From: Luzula sylvatica
Taxonomy: Eukaryota; Streptophyta; Magnoliopsida; Poales; Juncaceae
Assembly (NCBI GenBank): GCA_946800325.1
Contig: OX326960.1
Location: 11,506,893 to 11,570,892, forward strand
Direction: 5' to 3'
Length of the DNA: 64,000 nt
Shown: positions 34,490-44,718 of the stretch, one piece after another
How positions within the stretch are numbered: position 1 is the first letter of the stretch
How the letters are laid out: each line of letters opens with the position of its first letter
Made by a program: the position numbers and the translations under genes
Notes under the pieces: generated by a model
What the model was told of the DNA's origin: nothing
The model's input: the letters and a program-made list of their open reading frames with translations, nothing else
Database searches by the model: none

Positions 34490-34815
34490 TAAAAAAGACA
34501 GAAGTTTATTTAAAAATCCTTATACATAGCATAAGTTTCAGCTAAATAGCAACAAAATACAAAACAAGAATTACAAATATAATCTGAAGCTAATCAATTT
34601 ACTGTAACTAAATTATTCGCAAGTTCTTTTAGAATATTTGGTCAGCTTCGAGCCAAATGTTCAAATTCCTTGGTTCTCATTATTTCTGCGTTATTATTAG
34701 GAGAGTATGCCACAAATTTGAAGCACGGAGTTTTAAGTTGAGGGCAGTTGTATTGCTCGTCCAAGGTTAAAGTTGTTGCCGAGTTCTTCACTTTGATGAT
34801 CCGTGACGAGTTCAT
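34490..34815 (-). pseudogene. MATH-BTB C-terminal fragment with 3' flank
   Basis: The minus strand reads EMNSSRIIKVKNSATTLTL, then QYNCPQLKTPCFKFVAYSP, then MRTKEFEHLARS, then a stop. Equivalent to the last third of the pseudogene at 14157-15010. 34490-34600 matches its 3' flank. BTB and MATH domains are absent. Confidence 0.8.
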
Positions 34816-35049
34816 TTCACACTCATTAAACCAAATAAACGAGTATCAAATTCCTTCAAGTTGAGGTGGGACTGGGATTGAGGGAAGTTATTATTAGTTT
34901 GTTGCCTAATTATGATTTATGAACAACAACGGATTAATTGAATTTAAGGATGCCTTTGATGATACAATTATTAACATATTAATGCATTAATGCTGTTATG
35001 CGTTTGTTGCCTGATTATTTACTATTCCTACGTAAGTAAATAAATGTTT

Positions 35050-35690
35050 GATCAAATTATTAAGATAATAGTTGTATTAATGTCATCATATTATTAGTAC
35101 TTGTTTATAAGAAATTCATGAATATATTAATATATTAGTATACTAATCTCGAGGAATAATATATGATGTATAACATAATTTTTACGAAAAAATAACAACA
35201 AATATCATGATTTATAAAAAAAAATCATGATATTTATAAATTTTACAACAACTACTGTTAGAATTGTTCAAGAGCCGATTTTTTTTTAATAAGTCAAACA
35301 ATTGTTGTAAAATTTGTTTTAATTTTTTTACATCATCGGCAAAATCGAGACAATAATGATGATTATGATGATGATGCTTCTCATTTTCATGTACATAGTC
35401 GCTTCGTATCGGTACTTGTGTCTTTGTTCGTATTTATATTTCGTATTTCGTTTTGGTATTCGTGAGTTGTAATTCATAAGCATATCATTATTCAATTTCA
35501 TATGATACTTATGATTCGTATATTATATTTATATTTAAAATTAGTTCACATTAAGATGTAGTTGTATTAATGTCATCATATTATTATTACTCGTTTATAA
35601 AAAATCTTTGATATATTAATATATTAGTACACTAATATCGATGAATAATATATGATAGATAACATAATTTAACGAAAAAATAACAACAAA
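35050..35690. repeat. Local direct duplication and perfect hairpin
   Basis: The 35070-35200 segment (GTCATCATATTATTA... to ACGAAAAAATAACAACAAA) recurs at 35565-35695. Between them, AATATCATGATTT and AAATCATGATATT (35201-35235) form a perfect 13-bp palindrome around an A-rich loop. The second copy is the left edge of duplication copy 2. Confidence 0.7.
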
Positions 35691-35997
35691 AATTATATTG
35701 GTTTTGTTCACAATTATTCATTCGTGCAATTTTTATAGTTGAAAATAATATTAAATTTAATCCAGTAAAAACATAATTAACAATTATTTAACTTTATGTA
35801 GTATTTTCAAATTTAGAACTTAAAAAATATAAAATAATATTTATATTTATATATGTTTACAAGTACGAAGTTGTTTATATTTTAAAAGGTAAATTATTAG
35901 TTTCATTTTTGTTATGTTTGAATTTTTTTAGTATTAAAGTTATTTAATCAAAAACAAGAATATAAACTACACGGTACCATATAGGCCGATTATAGCT

Positions 35998-36375
35998 AGA
36001 GGTGGCAATCTGACGGCTCGGATCGGGTCATTTCGAATTCGGGTCATCGGGTCGTTCGGGTCTTTCAGGTCATCGGGTCATTCGGGTCATCGGGTTTCGA
36101 ATCGTTCGGATTCGGGTCGTTTTAGTTTTCGAGTCATTTGGGTTCGCGTCGTTTCGGTTTTCGCATCATTCGGGCCCGGGTCACTTCAGTTTTGAGTCAG
36201 TGGATTCGGGTCGTTTCGGTTTTCAGATCATTCAGGTCCGGATCGTTTCGGTTTTTGGGTCGTTCGAGTTCGGATCGTTTCAGTTTTCGGGTCATTCGGT
36301 TCCGGATCGTTTCGATTTTCGGATCATTCGAGTCTTGGTTATTTTGATTTTCGGATCATTCGTATTTTGCAAAAT
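35998..36375 (+). repeat. Degenerate GGGTC/TTCGG minisatellite, second copy
   Basis: Counterpart of 4416-4800 in the duplicated segment, with a handful of base changes and the same unit order. Confidence 0.75.
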
Positions 36376-36562
36376 TTAATTTTGAATCATTCAATATTTT
36401 ATGTCGCGTCATTACAATCATTACAGTCATTAAATTATGATAATAGGTAAATTTTGAATCATTTATTAACTATTTATAGTTGATGCTTTTAGTTGTGTGT
36501 CAATTAATACGCGGATTGCAATTGTGAATTGTGTTCTAGAAGAGGGATTCAATAAACATTCT

Positions 36563-37375
36563 CCAAAATGGCAGCCAAATGAAACCATCATTGTATTTTA
36601 AAAGATTAACACCCAAACTAATTTTCATGACAAAAATCATGAAATAAACAAATTACAAATTACAAAATTTAAATGTTGATTTAATTCAATTTCTTGTATT
36701 ATATTAAAAATAAAAATATAAGCACACATATTTACAACAAGATCCTCTTATACGGAACAATTGAATAAGTAATCCCTCTATAAAACATTCATTAGAGGCA
36801 ATTGCATCATATCATCATTTTCATTTTAATCATTAAATAATGATATGTACAAAATTTGAAGTCATTGATTTTATAACATGTTTTAGACATCATTAGAAGA
36901 TCAAAAATTTACATGAATAACAGTGACAATTATTATTATTGATTATCTTCGTGCTATTAGATTAAGTGTATTCGTTTGTTCATTAGTTTAAATTATATTA
37001 CACGATCAAATGTGATTACAATGAATATTTGAAAAAATAATATATGAAAACTAAAAAATCATATATAATATTATAAATCATATAATATATATTAATATTA
37101 TTTTTTAAACTTTAATTTTAAAAATCCATCAAAGAGTTTTGTTTCAATTTCCTATTTATTTTGACATCCATATTAACATAATTCACGCATATCATATTTT
37201 TCTTATTTAAAGTTGTAAAGATATTATATTAAAAAATATAATGCGAAAAATACATAGTAGTATAGTAAATTTTGAAGTACTATGATTTACTTTCAAAATA
37301 TTATAACCATAAGAATCACATATAATACTTAATATTTAGTAGGTTATATTTGTGTTTTTGTATTTTCATAAAACT
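36563..37375. repeat. Dispersed repeat A, copy 3
   Basis: Duplication partner of 5000-5800; nearly identical. Confidence 0.8.
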
Positions 37376-37787
37376 AAAATCCAAGTGTAATCACATAAAA
37401 ATACACTTGGATTATTCAGTTTGAATCAATTTGTTAACTTCAGATTATTGTTTCAAATCTGTATTTTTTGCATTTTGTTGCTACTTCTTTCGCTGAAACT
37501 CTCATATGTTTAAGAATTATGCAATATCTTTTACCTTTTTTTAGGTATTGTGGTCTATCGATCTATTATTATGTTGAACTAGTTTAACCTCTCTAAATCA
37601 ATAGAAGAAAATGAGACCAGCCCTAGAGATTCAAACTCAAAGCAATATTCAATACATAAATTATGAAATAAATCAATTACGAACTTAAATTTTGATATAA
37701 TTCAATTTCTTCTATCAAAACAGAGAAAGATATTTACACATATGAGAATCCCTAGACTAAATCATCCATTAGATTTAGAGCCAGAGC

Positions 37788-38068
37788 TCAACCACCAAAT
37801 CAAGAAGAGCTTCCTCCTTGCCTTTTCAGAGCATAAACTACATTCCTAGACTAAATAATCACTGAGAGCATGCTATGTGTACGTAACAGCATTTCTAATC
37901 AGGTTCTCAAGAAATATCTTGAAGTCACCACACCACATGGTTCTTCATTGATCAAACCGCAGATCCGCTCAACAACATCACGTCTTGCCAATCAGCGAAT
38001 TACTCGATTGGTGAATCCATGGGCGTTATCAGCAAGCACCTTCTTGTTCCTCCTCTTTGATCCGACAT
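37788..38068 (-). pseudogene. Histone H4 pseudogene, locus 5
   Basis: Duplication partner of locus 1, with the same frameshift and in-frame stops, plus a 6-bp insertion (about 37925-37935, CCACAC repeat). Leader intron 38088-38180 (93 bp). Promoter region to about 38370, where the hexamer has mutated (GATGACGCGGTCG on plus) and AATCCAACGG is kept near 38307. Confidence 0.8.
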
Positions 38069-40091
38069 TGTCGAAGAACAAAATAGCCTGTAATTGAAGA
38101 ACAATATTAAATTAAGCTATTAATCTTCGATATTTCAAAAGATTAAGAAACATAATTTGAGCAAAGAAAAGAAGAAATACCTTGTTAGAAAGCACGTTAG
38201 GAAACTGAGAGAATGAAACGAAAACCTGCAGTCCAAAGTGACGAAGGAGGTGCTGGATGGGGGTTATTTATGGAGGAGACGGATTGGGTTGATCAATATG
38301 AACCGTTGGATTGAAAGTAATTAGACGGACTAGATTGACAAGGAGAAGTTGTGCATATGGATGACGCGGTCGAGGGAAGCTATTATTAGTTTGTTGCTAA
38401 TTACGAACAAAAACGGATTATTGAGAATTATCAATTAACCGTTGTTTTCAGTGAGGTCCCTATTGTAAACAAACAACAGGATTGGATCATATTGGCCTGA
38501 ATTTGATAAAAAAAATATATATATTACAAGTTTGTTCACAATAATTCATTCAGCGAGTACTAGATATGAAGACAAGTAACCATACGACTTGTGTACTCGC
38601 TACCTGCAATTAATGATTTAGTATTGATAAATTTATTTATTCATCCCAAATGCAATGCAAATTAGATAGAAATAACAATTTTTATAATTAAATATAATAT
38701 CAAATGTAATTAAACCAAAATATAATTAACAATTATTTAACTTCATGTGGTATTTTGAAATTTACAATTTCAAAAATAATAATATTATTTTATATATGTT
38801 TATAAGTAAGAAGTGTTTTATATTCAATAGATAAACTATTATTCCCGGTCTTGTTAAGTTTTGGAAAAATGAATATTAAAGTTGTTTTAAGCAAAAACAT
38901 GAATATAACATACACAGTATTATATATGATTATAAGTAATATAAATTAAAATATTCACAAATTCAAATTAAATAAAATGTATGTATGAACTACATTGATA
39001 TGCATGTCAAAAGAAAAAGAAAAATCCAAATCAATATATTTGACGAGAGCGAGAGCATCTAAAATTTAAGTTGTAAAAGTACAAATAACACAGCCTACGT
39101 CCAAAATTAATACAATGTCTTATATTAAAGTATATGTATTGATTGAATAGTTAATGTACAGAATTTTTTGTATTAAATAATTAATATATACAACGTGTGT
39201 GTCAAAAGAAATTAATAGAATTTTATATTTCTTGTCTCGTGGATTACATTTAGTATAAAATGTCTTGTTTTAATTGTGGAATTCTGGATTCAAGAACTTA
39301 GCAGCCGACTCCACAAAAATATAATTCTCTGTCGATCAGCCATCACTGACATCACTTGATTCGGTTCGCACCACTGGTCAATCCGAACTTTATAGGCACT
39401 GTGGGACGACAGTGACAAACAAAAAAAGACTGACTCACATTGGCAATATCGGTGAAACTTGTACTGGCGGACCAGCTGTTAGATAGGTCAGATAGGAAGA
39501 GAGGCGGACGTATGCTGGGCCGATCCGTAACTAGCGAAGGGCAGTCCATGTTCCTCGAGCTAGGATTTTAAATATAAAATATAAATATAATATAAAACAG
39601 TTTGATGAGAAGATTTAAAAAAATAATTGTAAACGTTGACATGCAAATAAGTACATAGAATAAGATTTTAAAAAATCTAACAACAAATTAACCAATGAGA
39701 TCAAACAACACTTCCGATCTAACGATTCAAATTAAGATATACTATAGACATGGTCAAAGAATCAATCATAAATTAAATTATATGACGAAACGGAATTATA
39801 AAATTTAATAATCAATTATCGCGATGATGTGACTTCATGAGAAAGTTTAGAGATGGCGCGAATGTAAGTGAAGTAAATTTCATAAATGAAGAAATGAAAT
39901 ACGGATAATTACTTCAATCATAAACTTAGAATCGAAATACGAATTATTTACAATATGTAACACTATTTCATGAAGAAAACAAATAATAACAAAAATTATA
40001 TCATTCAACCATGAGACTTTGGAGGACCAAGTATATTTTTGATATTTTATCATTTCGATTTCTTGGTAGATAAGTATGCATTTATTAGACC

Positions 40092-40298
40092 CAGTGGCGG
40101 ATCTTGACAAGATTCGTTGGGGGGCAAAATAAAAAATTGGTTCCGAAATTACACTGTGCGATTTTTTTGGGGGGGGCAAACAATAAATTTTACACTGTTA
40201 TACTGATAAAATACACTGAATCACTAGATATATATATTATTCGACGAAAATTTTGGGGGGGCGACCGCCCCCCGCGGCCCTCACTAAGATCCGCCCCT
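40092..40298. mobile_element. 207-bp TIR element present only in duplication copy 2
   Basis: Begins CAGTGGCGGATCTTGAC and ends CTAAGATCCGCCCCT, an imperfect inverted repeat; carries G8 and G7 runs and a C6 run. Copy 1 at 8490-8525 lacks it but has 16-17 bp (TTACTCTATAAGACGG) missing here, so insertion was accompanied by a small target deletion. CAGTGGCGGA ends are common among short hAT-like elements of plants; no clear target duplication. Confidence 0.75.
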
Positions 40299-40309
40299 AA
40301 AAGTCATCC

Positions 40310-40500
40310 TTCTCATCTTCCCTTGTTTAGGTTTTCACTTCAGATTATTGCTTCGATTATGTGTTTTTGCATTTTGTTGCTACTTAGCTCAAACTTTCTC
40401 CATGTATAAGAATTTTGCAATATTTTTTAGGTATCATGGTTTATCGGTATCTAATTATCTATTATGCTTATGCTGAGCTGGTTTAACCTCTAAACCAATA
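40310..40500. repeat. Dispersed repeat C, copy in duplication 2
   Basis: TTGTTTAGGTTTTCACTTCAG and following signal-peptide-like sequence, partner of 8540-8720. No start codon. Confidence 0.65.
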
Positions 40501-40689
40501 GAACAGAATGAGAGCATCTCTAGAGATTTGGAGCAATTTTCAACACATCAACCATGAAATTAACCAATTACAAAATTCAATTTTGATTTAATTCAATTAA
40601 TTAAAACAGAACAACATATTTACACATTTAAGTCCTCCTATACTTGACAATTGAATAAAGAATCCCTACACACTAAATCATTAATTAAA

Positions 40690-40757
40690 GCCAGAACTCA
40701 ACCACCAAATCTAGACGAGGTTCTTCCTCGCCTTTTCAGAGCATAAACTACATCTAT
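40690..40757 (-). pseudogene. Histone H4 C-terminal scrap, second copy
   Basis: Duplication partner of 8926-8985. Beyond it, about 75 bp present in copy 1 (8990-9080) is replaced by a short T/A-rich filler. Confidence 0.6.
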
Positions 40758-41527
40758 TTTTTTTGAGAAAAAAAAATGAAATATGAAAACCATGAACAGT
40801 ACGTGTTACGTACACACTACATGTAAATTAATGATTTAATGCTAATATTTTCTTTATTCATCTCCAATGCTATGTAAATTAAAACAGCATCAAAAATTAA
40901 TTAAGCAAAAATATAATTAACAATTTATTAACATCACATGGAATTTTTACTATTAAAATTGTTTAAACAAAAACACGAATATAACTGTAAATGTCAAAAC
41001 AAAATGAATAATCAAGTCTATATATTGGACGAGGTTCTAAAATTAAAGTTATAAAATACCAATAACATAACCCACATTCCAAAAATAATAAAATGTCTTG
41101 TATTAAAAAAATTATTGATTGGATAGTTAATATGTACGAAGACTTTATGGGTGATGGATAATTCAAAAAATGTATTTTTGATTCTTTATATTTCATTAAA
41201 AGTTCAATCAATTTTCTAATGTTTTAATTTGGTCAATAAGATATTTTTCTTTCTAATTAGGTCAATCAAGTTCGTTATTTGTGAAATTTGATTCAATTGT
41301 ATATTTACATATATTATCTAATGACTAGACTGTTAATTGGTGATGTGGCAATACGCGTGACATGACATTTTGTGATGACACAACAACTTATGACAAGTCA
41401 TATTTCATATTAGGTAGCAACACAAATTATTCTATTTATGAATCTAGCTTCTGAAGTATTAATATAGATCTACTAAATCATGTAATTTTTCAATAAATTA
41501 GATAGTGGCGCAATATCGCAAGTAGTT

Positions 41528-41766
41528 AAAAATAGGAGAGTTCAATGATAGATCCATTTTCTTATCATGGACCCTTTTTCAAAAAATATTTTAAGATATT
41601 TTAGGTATTTATCAATTAATTATACAAAATTTATGTTTTGCATAGCATTAAATTATAAATATACAATTGAATCTTTAAAAAAAAAATCATTAGTTAACAA
41701 ATATTTGAAATATTTTTTTTGAAAAAGAGTCCATAATAAGAAAATGGGTCTAGCATAAAACTCCCC
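41528..41766. mobile_element. Foldback/MITE-like element with about 60-bp inverted arms
   Basis: The left arm (41528-41590, AATAGGAGAGTTC...CTTTTTCAAAAAATA) and the reverse complement of the right arm (41713-41766) agree at roughly five of six positions. The interior is AT-rich. The right arm is intact only here; the LINE landed at its outer edge. Confidence 0.65.
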
Positions 41767-41782
41767 TAAAATATATATATCT
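41767..41782. repeat. Target-site duplication of LINE, left copy
   Basis: TAAAATATATATATCT, 16 bp, identical to 48191-48206. Confidence 0.93.
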
Positions 41783-41799
41783 CAGCAAGACAAAAAAAT

Positions 41800-44658
41800 A
41801 TGATAGAGAGCCCTCAAAAGGGCGATTCCACCTTTAATAAAGGGCGAATTGTGAAAGTCAAATCAGACGATGGATGGACTACAATCCAACGGCTGAAACC
41901 TTCTCTCTCTCAATCTTACACTCCATACAAAAAGAAACTGCCACTACACCCAAGACATTACTACCACAACAACAAGCTTAACCACCACCTTTTACCAAAC
42001 ACTACCATGCAGAGTCGGCTAGCAAGGAAGCCAGGGAACCAGCCCCCCAACCGTCAGGCCACGAGGCAAGTATGGAACAGAGTCACGCGCCAACCTGGAC
42101 CACTAACGGACCCCCACCACTCAGCAGGCTCCACCAATGCGCATGTGACCCAACAACACCTGGTGACCCAACATCAAGCGCATAACCAAGCCCATCAGGC
42201 CAGGCAAGGAGCCAACAAGCGACCTCACTCACCGCCTCCCCAACGGCAGGTAACTCAACCGCTTCTCGACTTACCGGAGTTCCCCTTACCCTTTCCACCG
42301 GATCCCAACAACCCGGCATGGTTTGGTCGATGCCTCCGCTGCGGGTCGCGTAAGCACAAGACCGAACTCTGCAGAAGCCCGCGTTTGTGCTGTCACTGCG
42401 GCAAATCCACACATCTATACAAGAATTGCGAGAAGAGGATCGCAGACTTAGCTAGCGGTCGTTTTTTCAATCCAACAAATATGGCGTTGCTCCCCACGCC
42501 CAAACAGGCAGCGCCTCCCCCAAACTGCTATATTAGAGCTGGTCCAGCACACAAGAGTGAGCTTAAAGAGTTGAACACAGCCATCGTTTTTGACGCTCGT
42601 CTAATGCCAGGTCATACGATGGACCGTGTACAAGCCATCATCCTTGATTCAACTCACTGGACTGCTAAATTTGAAATAGTTTATTGGGGAGACGAGCGTT
42701 ATCTCCTTAAACCACCGGCAGAGTTCGATCGAGATCACTACATCCACGAAGCGAAAATGTTTCTTGAGAGACACGGCCTCGTAGTGTATCCGTGGTCAGT
42801 GGCAATTGGCGCTCGAATTGTGAGGTATGACTTTAAAGTTCAATTAGATTTGTTTAACCTCCCCCTCACTGCCTTTTGCGAGAGAGAATTAGATCAAATT
42901 TGCGGATCTTTTGGAGAGATTCAACATTACGGTCCGCTTACTGCACTATCGACATTAGAATCTCATCGAGTTATTCTCACAACGACAAATCTGGATTTCA
43001 TGCCACCTTTTGTCAATACGCTTAGCGGGGGAGCAATCCGAATGGTCTACATTCGAAATCCCAAAGCAATCAAACAATCCGGGTCCTTCTTCAGGCCACT
43101 CGACCCGACCCCTCAGTCGGATTACTTTGCGAAGCTCGACCGACAACTTAATCCGCCGCTACCATCCCCACAGCATTCAATTAGCTCTACTTTCTCACCT
43201 ACTTCCATCGATACGTTTGTGCCAGAACACCGCAAAACCGGTCACTCTCAGACGACGTCTGAGCTCCTGGCATTGCAAGACGCTGTCGCGAGGGATCCCA
43301 TTCCGGACTCCATTCTTCGCCTATGGAAATTGGCCCCACCCTCCAAGGAAAAAGACGCATTGGCGCCACTGCTGTTCGCTGGCTCATCGCTAGGCAATCA
43401 CACCGGTCAGATTGCGGGGAAAAAATCTCGATCAAATTTGCAAGACCGATCACCTACTCCGGGGCCGCAAAGGACTATTCTAACGGGTCCACAAGAATTA
43501 TCGGGTTGTCAACCAGTCATCCAGCCCGCTAATGGACCCGATACGGGTTTTAGTGGGGCCATTACCTCTATTCTAGCGGACCCGGTATTCCAGGCGGCTA
43601 TTGGTTCTGCCACGACAGCTAGCTTGCCGGCTTCACACCGTACTGCTCCGGTTCTGCCAGCTGACGAGATGCCGCCAGGCTTTACAGCACCTCTGCTGTC
43701 CTCTAAGGCGCTGATTCCTACCCACACTTCCTCTTCGAGCAAGGAACAGAGCTCAGAAGAAGAAGAAAGACCTGGTCGTTTCACAAGAAGGGAAAAGGGA
43801 AAAGCGCTTTACAAGGCATGCGCGCACGAAACCCGAGGTATGGTCTCCGCTTCTTTGTCCTCCTCTATTTCTAAAAAAGGCAAACCATTAAATGTCGTTT
43901 CAAACACAAAGACCACATTTATGGTTCCAGGAGTTTTTAATTGGACTTTGGCCCAATTAAGACAATCAATGAGACACAAAAAACAAATTAGATTAAAGTG
44001 GAAAAACAAGGGCAAGGCCCGCAGCTTAAACAAAAAATCATCTACTAAAAATAAAATTGTCAAACCGGGCCAGGAACGGGCCAGCAATAAACTTGTCCAG
44101 GGCCCAGCGCCAAATGACACCTCAATTAAGTCCTCCTCTAAAGCTAGGCTTAAAATTCTTAAGTTACTAAATATTGAAGCCAATGAATCCAGCCCACTGG
44201 ATTCAAGCCAGGTGAATCAAATGAGGGTTTTATGTGGGCTAGATGTGCTAGATGAGCTACAGCCAGTTGTGGCGAGTGGTGATTTGATTACTGTAAATCC
44301 CATAGAAACTTTATCTCCTTCACTGGGATCGGCTACTGCGGCCACTCAAGAAAGTGGCTCGCTCACAGTCCATTTAGAGGCGGATCAAGGGCCTTCAGGG
44401 GCTGATTTACGGCCTTTAAATGAGACAAAATTAATTAAATCCCAAAATACTAATAAGTCAAAAAAATCAAAAAACAAAAGACTAATAGCTAGAATCTCTT
44501 TGAACAATAATCAGAGGGAAGTAGGGCCTTGCACCAACTCTAACCCGTATGTTTTATTTACAGAGGCACAACACGATGAAAACAATCTCAAGTTCGACTT
44601 TGAGGAAGACAATGAACAAAAAGTGGACTATGGAGAAGATGAGGACGTGTACGCGTAA
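41800..44658 (+). CDS. LINE ORF1 protein (CCHC knuckles plus RRM/DUF4283-like region)
   Basis: 952 residues; probable RNA-binding chaperone of the retrotransposition particle. Residues about 35-165 are Gln/His/Pro-rich and disordered. Two CX2CX4HX4C knuckles follow: C178-C181-H186-C191 and C197-C200-H205-C210. Residues about 235-425 form a folded domain (AIVFDARLM, PWSVAIGARIV, FNLPLTAFCERELDQIC) resembling the DUF4283/RRM-like part of plant LINE ORF1s. The remainder is low-complexity, Ser/Lys-rich, with basic patches near 725-760 and 885-900 and an acidic C-terminus. Knuckles before the folded domain is the reverse of the more usual order. The start is the first ATG, 17 nt from the element end. 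Long for the family, but intact. Confidence 0.9.
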   Translation: MIESPQKGDSTFNKGRIVKVKSDDGWTTIQRLKPSLSQSYTPYKKKLPLHPRHYYHNNKLNHHLLPNTTMQSRLARKPGNQPPNRQATRQVWNRVTRQPGPLTDPHHSAGSTNAHVTQQHLVTQHQAHNQAHQARQGANKRPHSPPPQRQVTQPLLDLPEFPLPFPPDPNNPAWFGRCLRCGSRKHKTELCRSPRLCCHCGKSTHLYKNCEKRIADLASGRFFNPTNMALLPTPKQAAPPPNCYIRAGPAHKSELKELNTAIVFDARLMPGHTMDRVQAIILDSTHWTAKFEIVYWGDERYLLKPPAEFDRDHYIHEAKMFLERHGLVVYPWSVAIGARIVRYDFKVQLDLFNLPLTAFCERELDQICGSFGEIQHYGPLTALSTLESHRVILTTTNLDFMPPFVNTLSGGAIRMVYIRNPKAIKQSGSFFRPLDPTPQSDYFAKLDRQLNPPLPSPQHSISSTFSPTSIDTFVPEHRKTGHSQTTSELLALQDAVARDPIPDSILRLWKLAPPSKEKDALAPLLFAGSSLGNHTGQIAGKKSRSNLQDRSPTPGPQRTILTGPQELSGCQPVIQPANGPDTGFSGAITSILADPVFQAAIGSATTASLPASHRTAPVLPADEMPPGFTAPLLSSKALIPTHTSSSSKEQSSEEEERPGRFTRREKGKALYKACAHETRGMVSASLSSSISKKGKPLNVVSNTKTTFMVPGVFNWTLAQLRQSMRHKKQIRLKWKNKGKARSLNKKSSTKNKIVKPGQERASNKLVQGPAPNDTSIKSSSKARLKILKLLNIEANESSPLDSSQVNQMRVLCGLDVLDELQPVVASGDLITVNPIETLSPSLGSATAATQESGSLTVHLEADQGPSGADLRPLNETKLIKSQNTNKSKKSKNKRLIARISLNNNQREVGPCTNSNPYVLFTEAQHDENNLKFDFEEDNEQKVDYGEDEDVYA

Positions 44659-44718
44659 GCTAAAAGGCTTGAGAAGCCGATTTTTTGGAGCAAGCTAAGG
44701 CTCTTTTAAAATTATTTT
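44659..44718 (+). other. ORF1-ORF2 spacer of LINE
   Basis: 60 nt, with ORF2 in the same frame as ORF1. A small hairpin GGCTT-GAG-AAGCC lies at 44666-44678. ORF2 is presumably translated by reinitiation or internal entry, as proposed for other bicistronic LINEs. Confidence 0.6.

Noticed and set aside
34377..34490. Functional tRNA gene on the minus strand
   Set aside because: A and B boxes fit, but no proper acceptor stem or anticodon arm can be drawn and the spacing is loose; SINE-like is more likely.
42083..44183. Minus-strand frames of 84-124 codons within the LINE
   Set aside because: Antisense shadows of ORF1, whose higher GC content leaves the opposite strand open.
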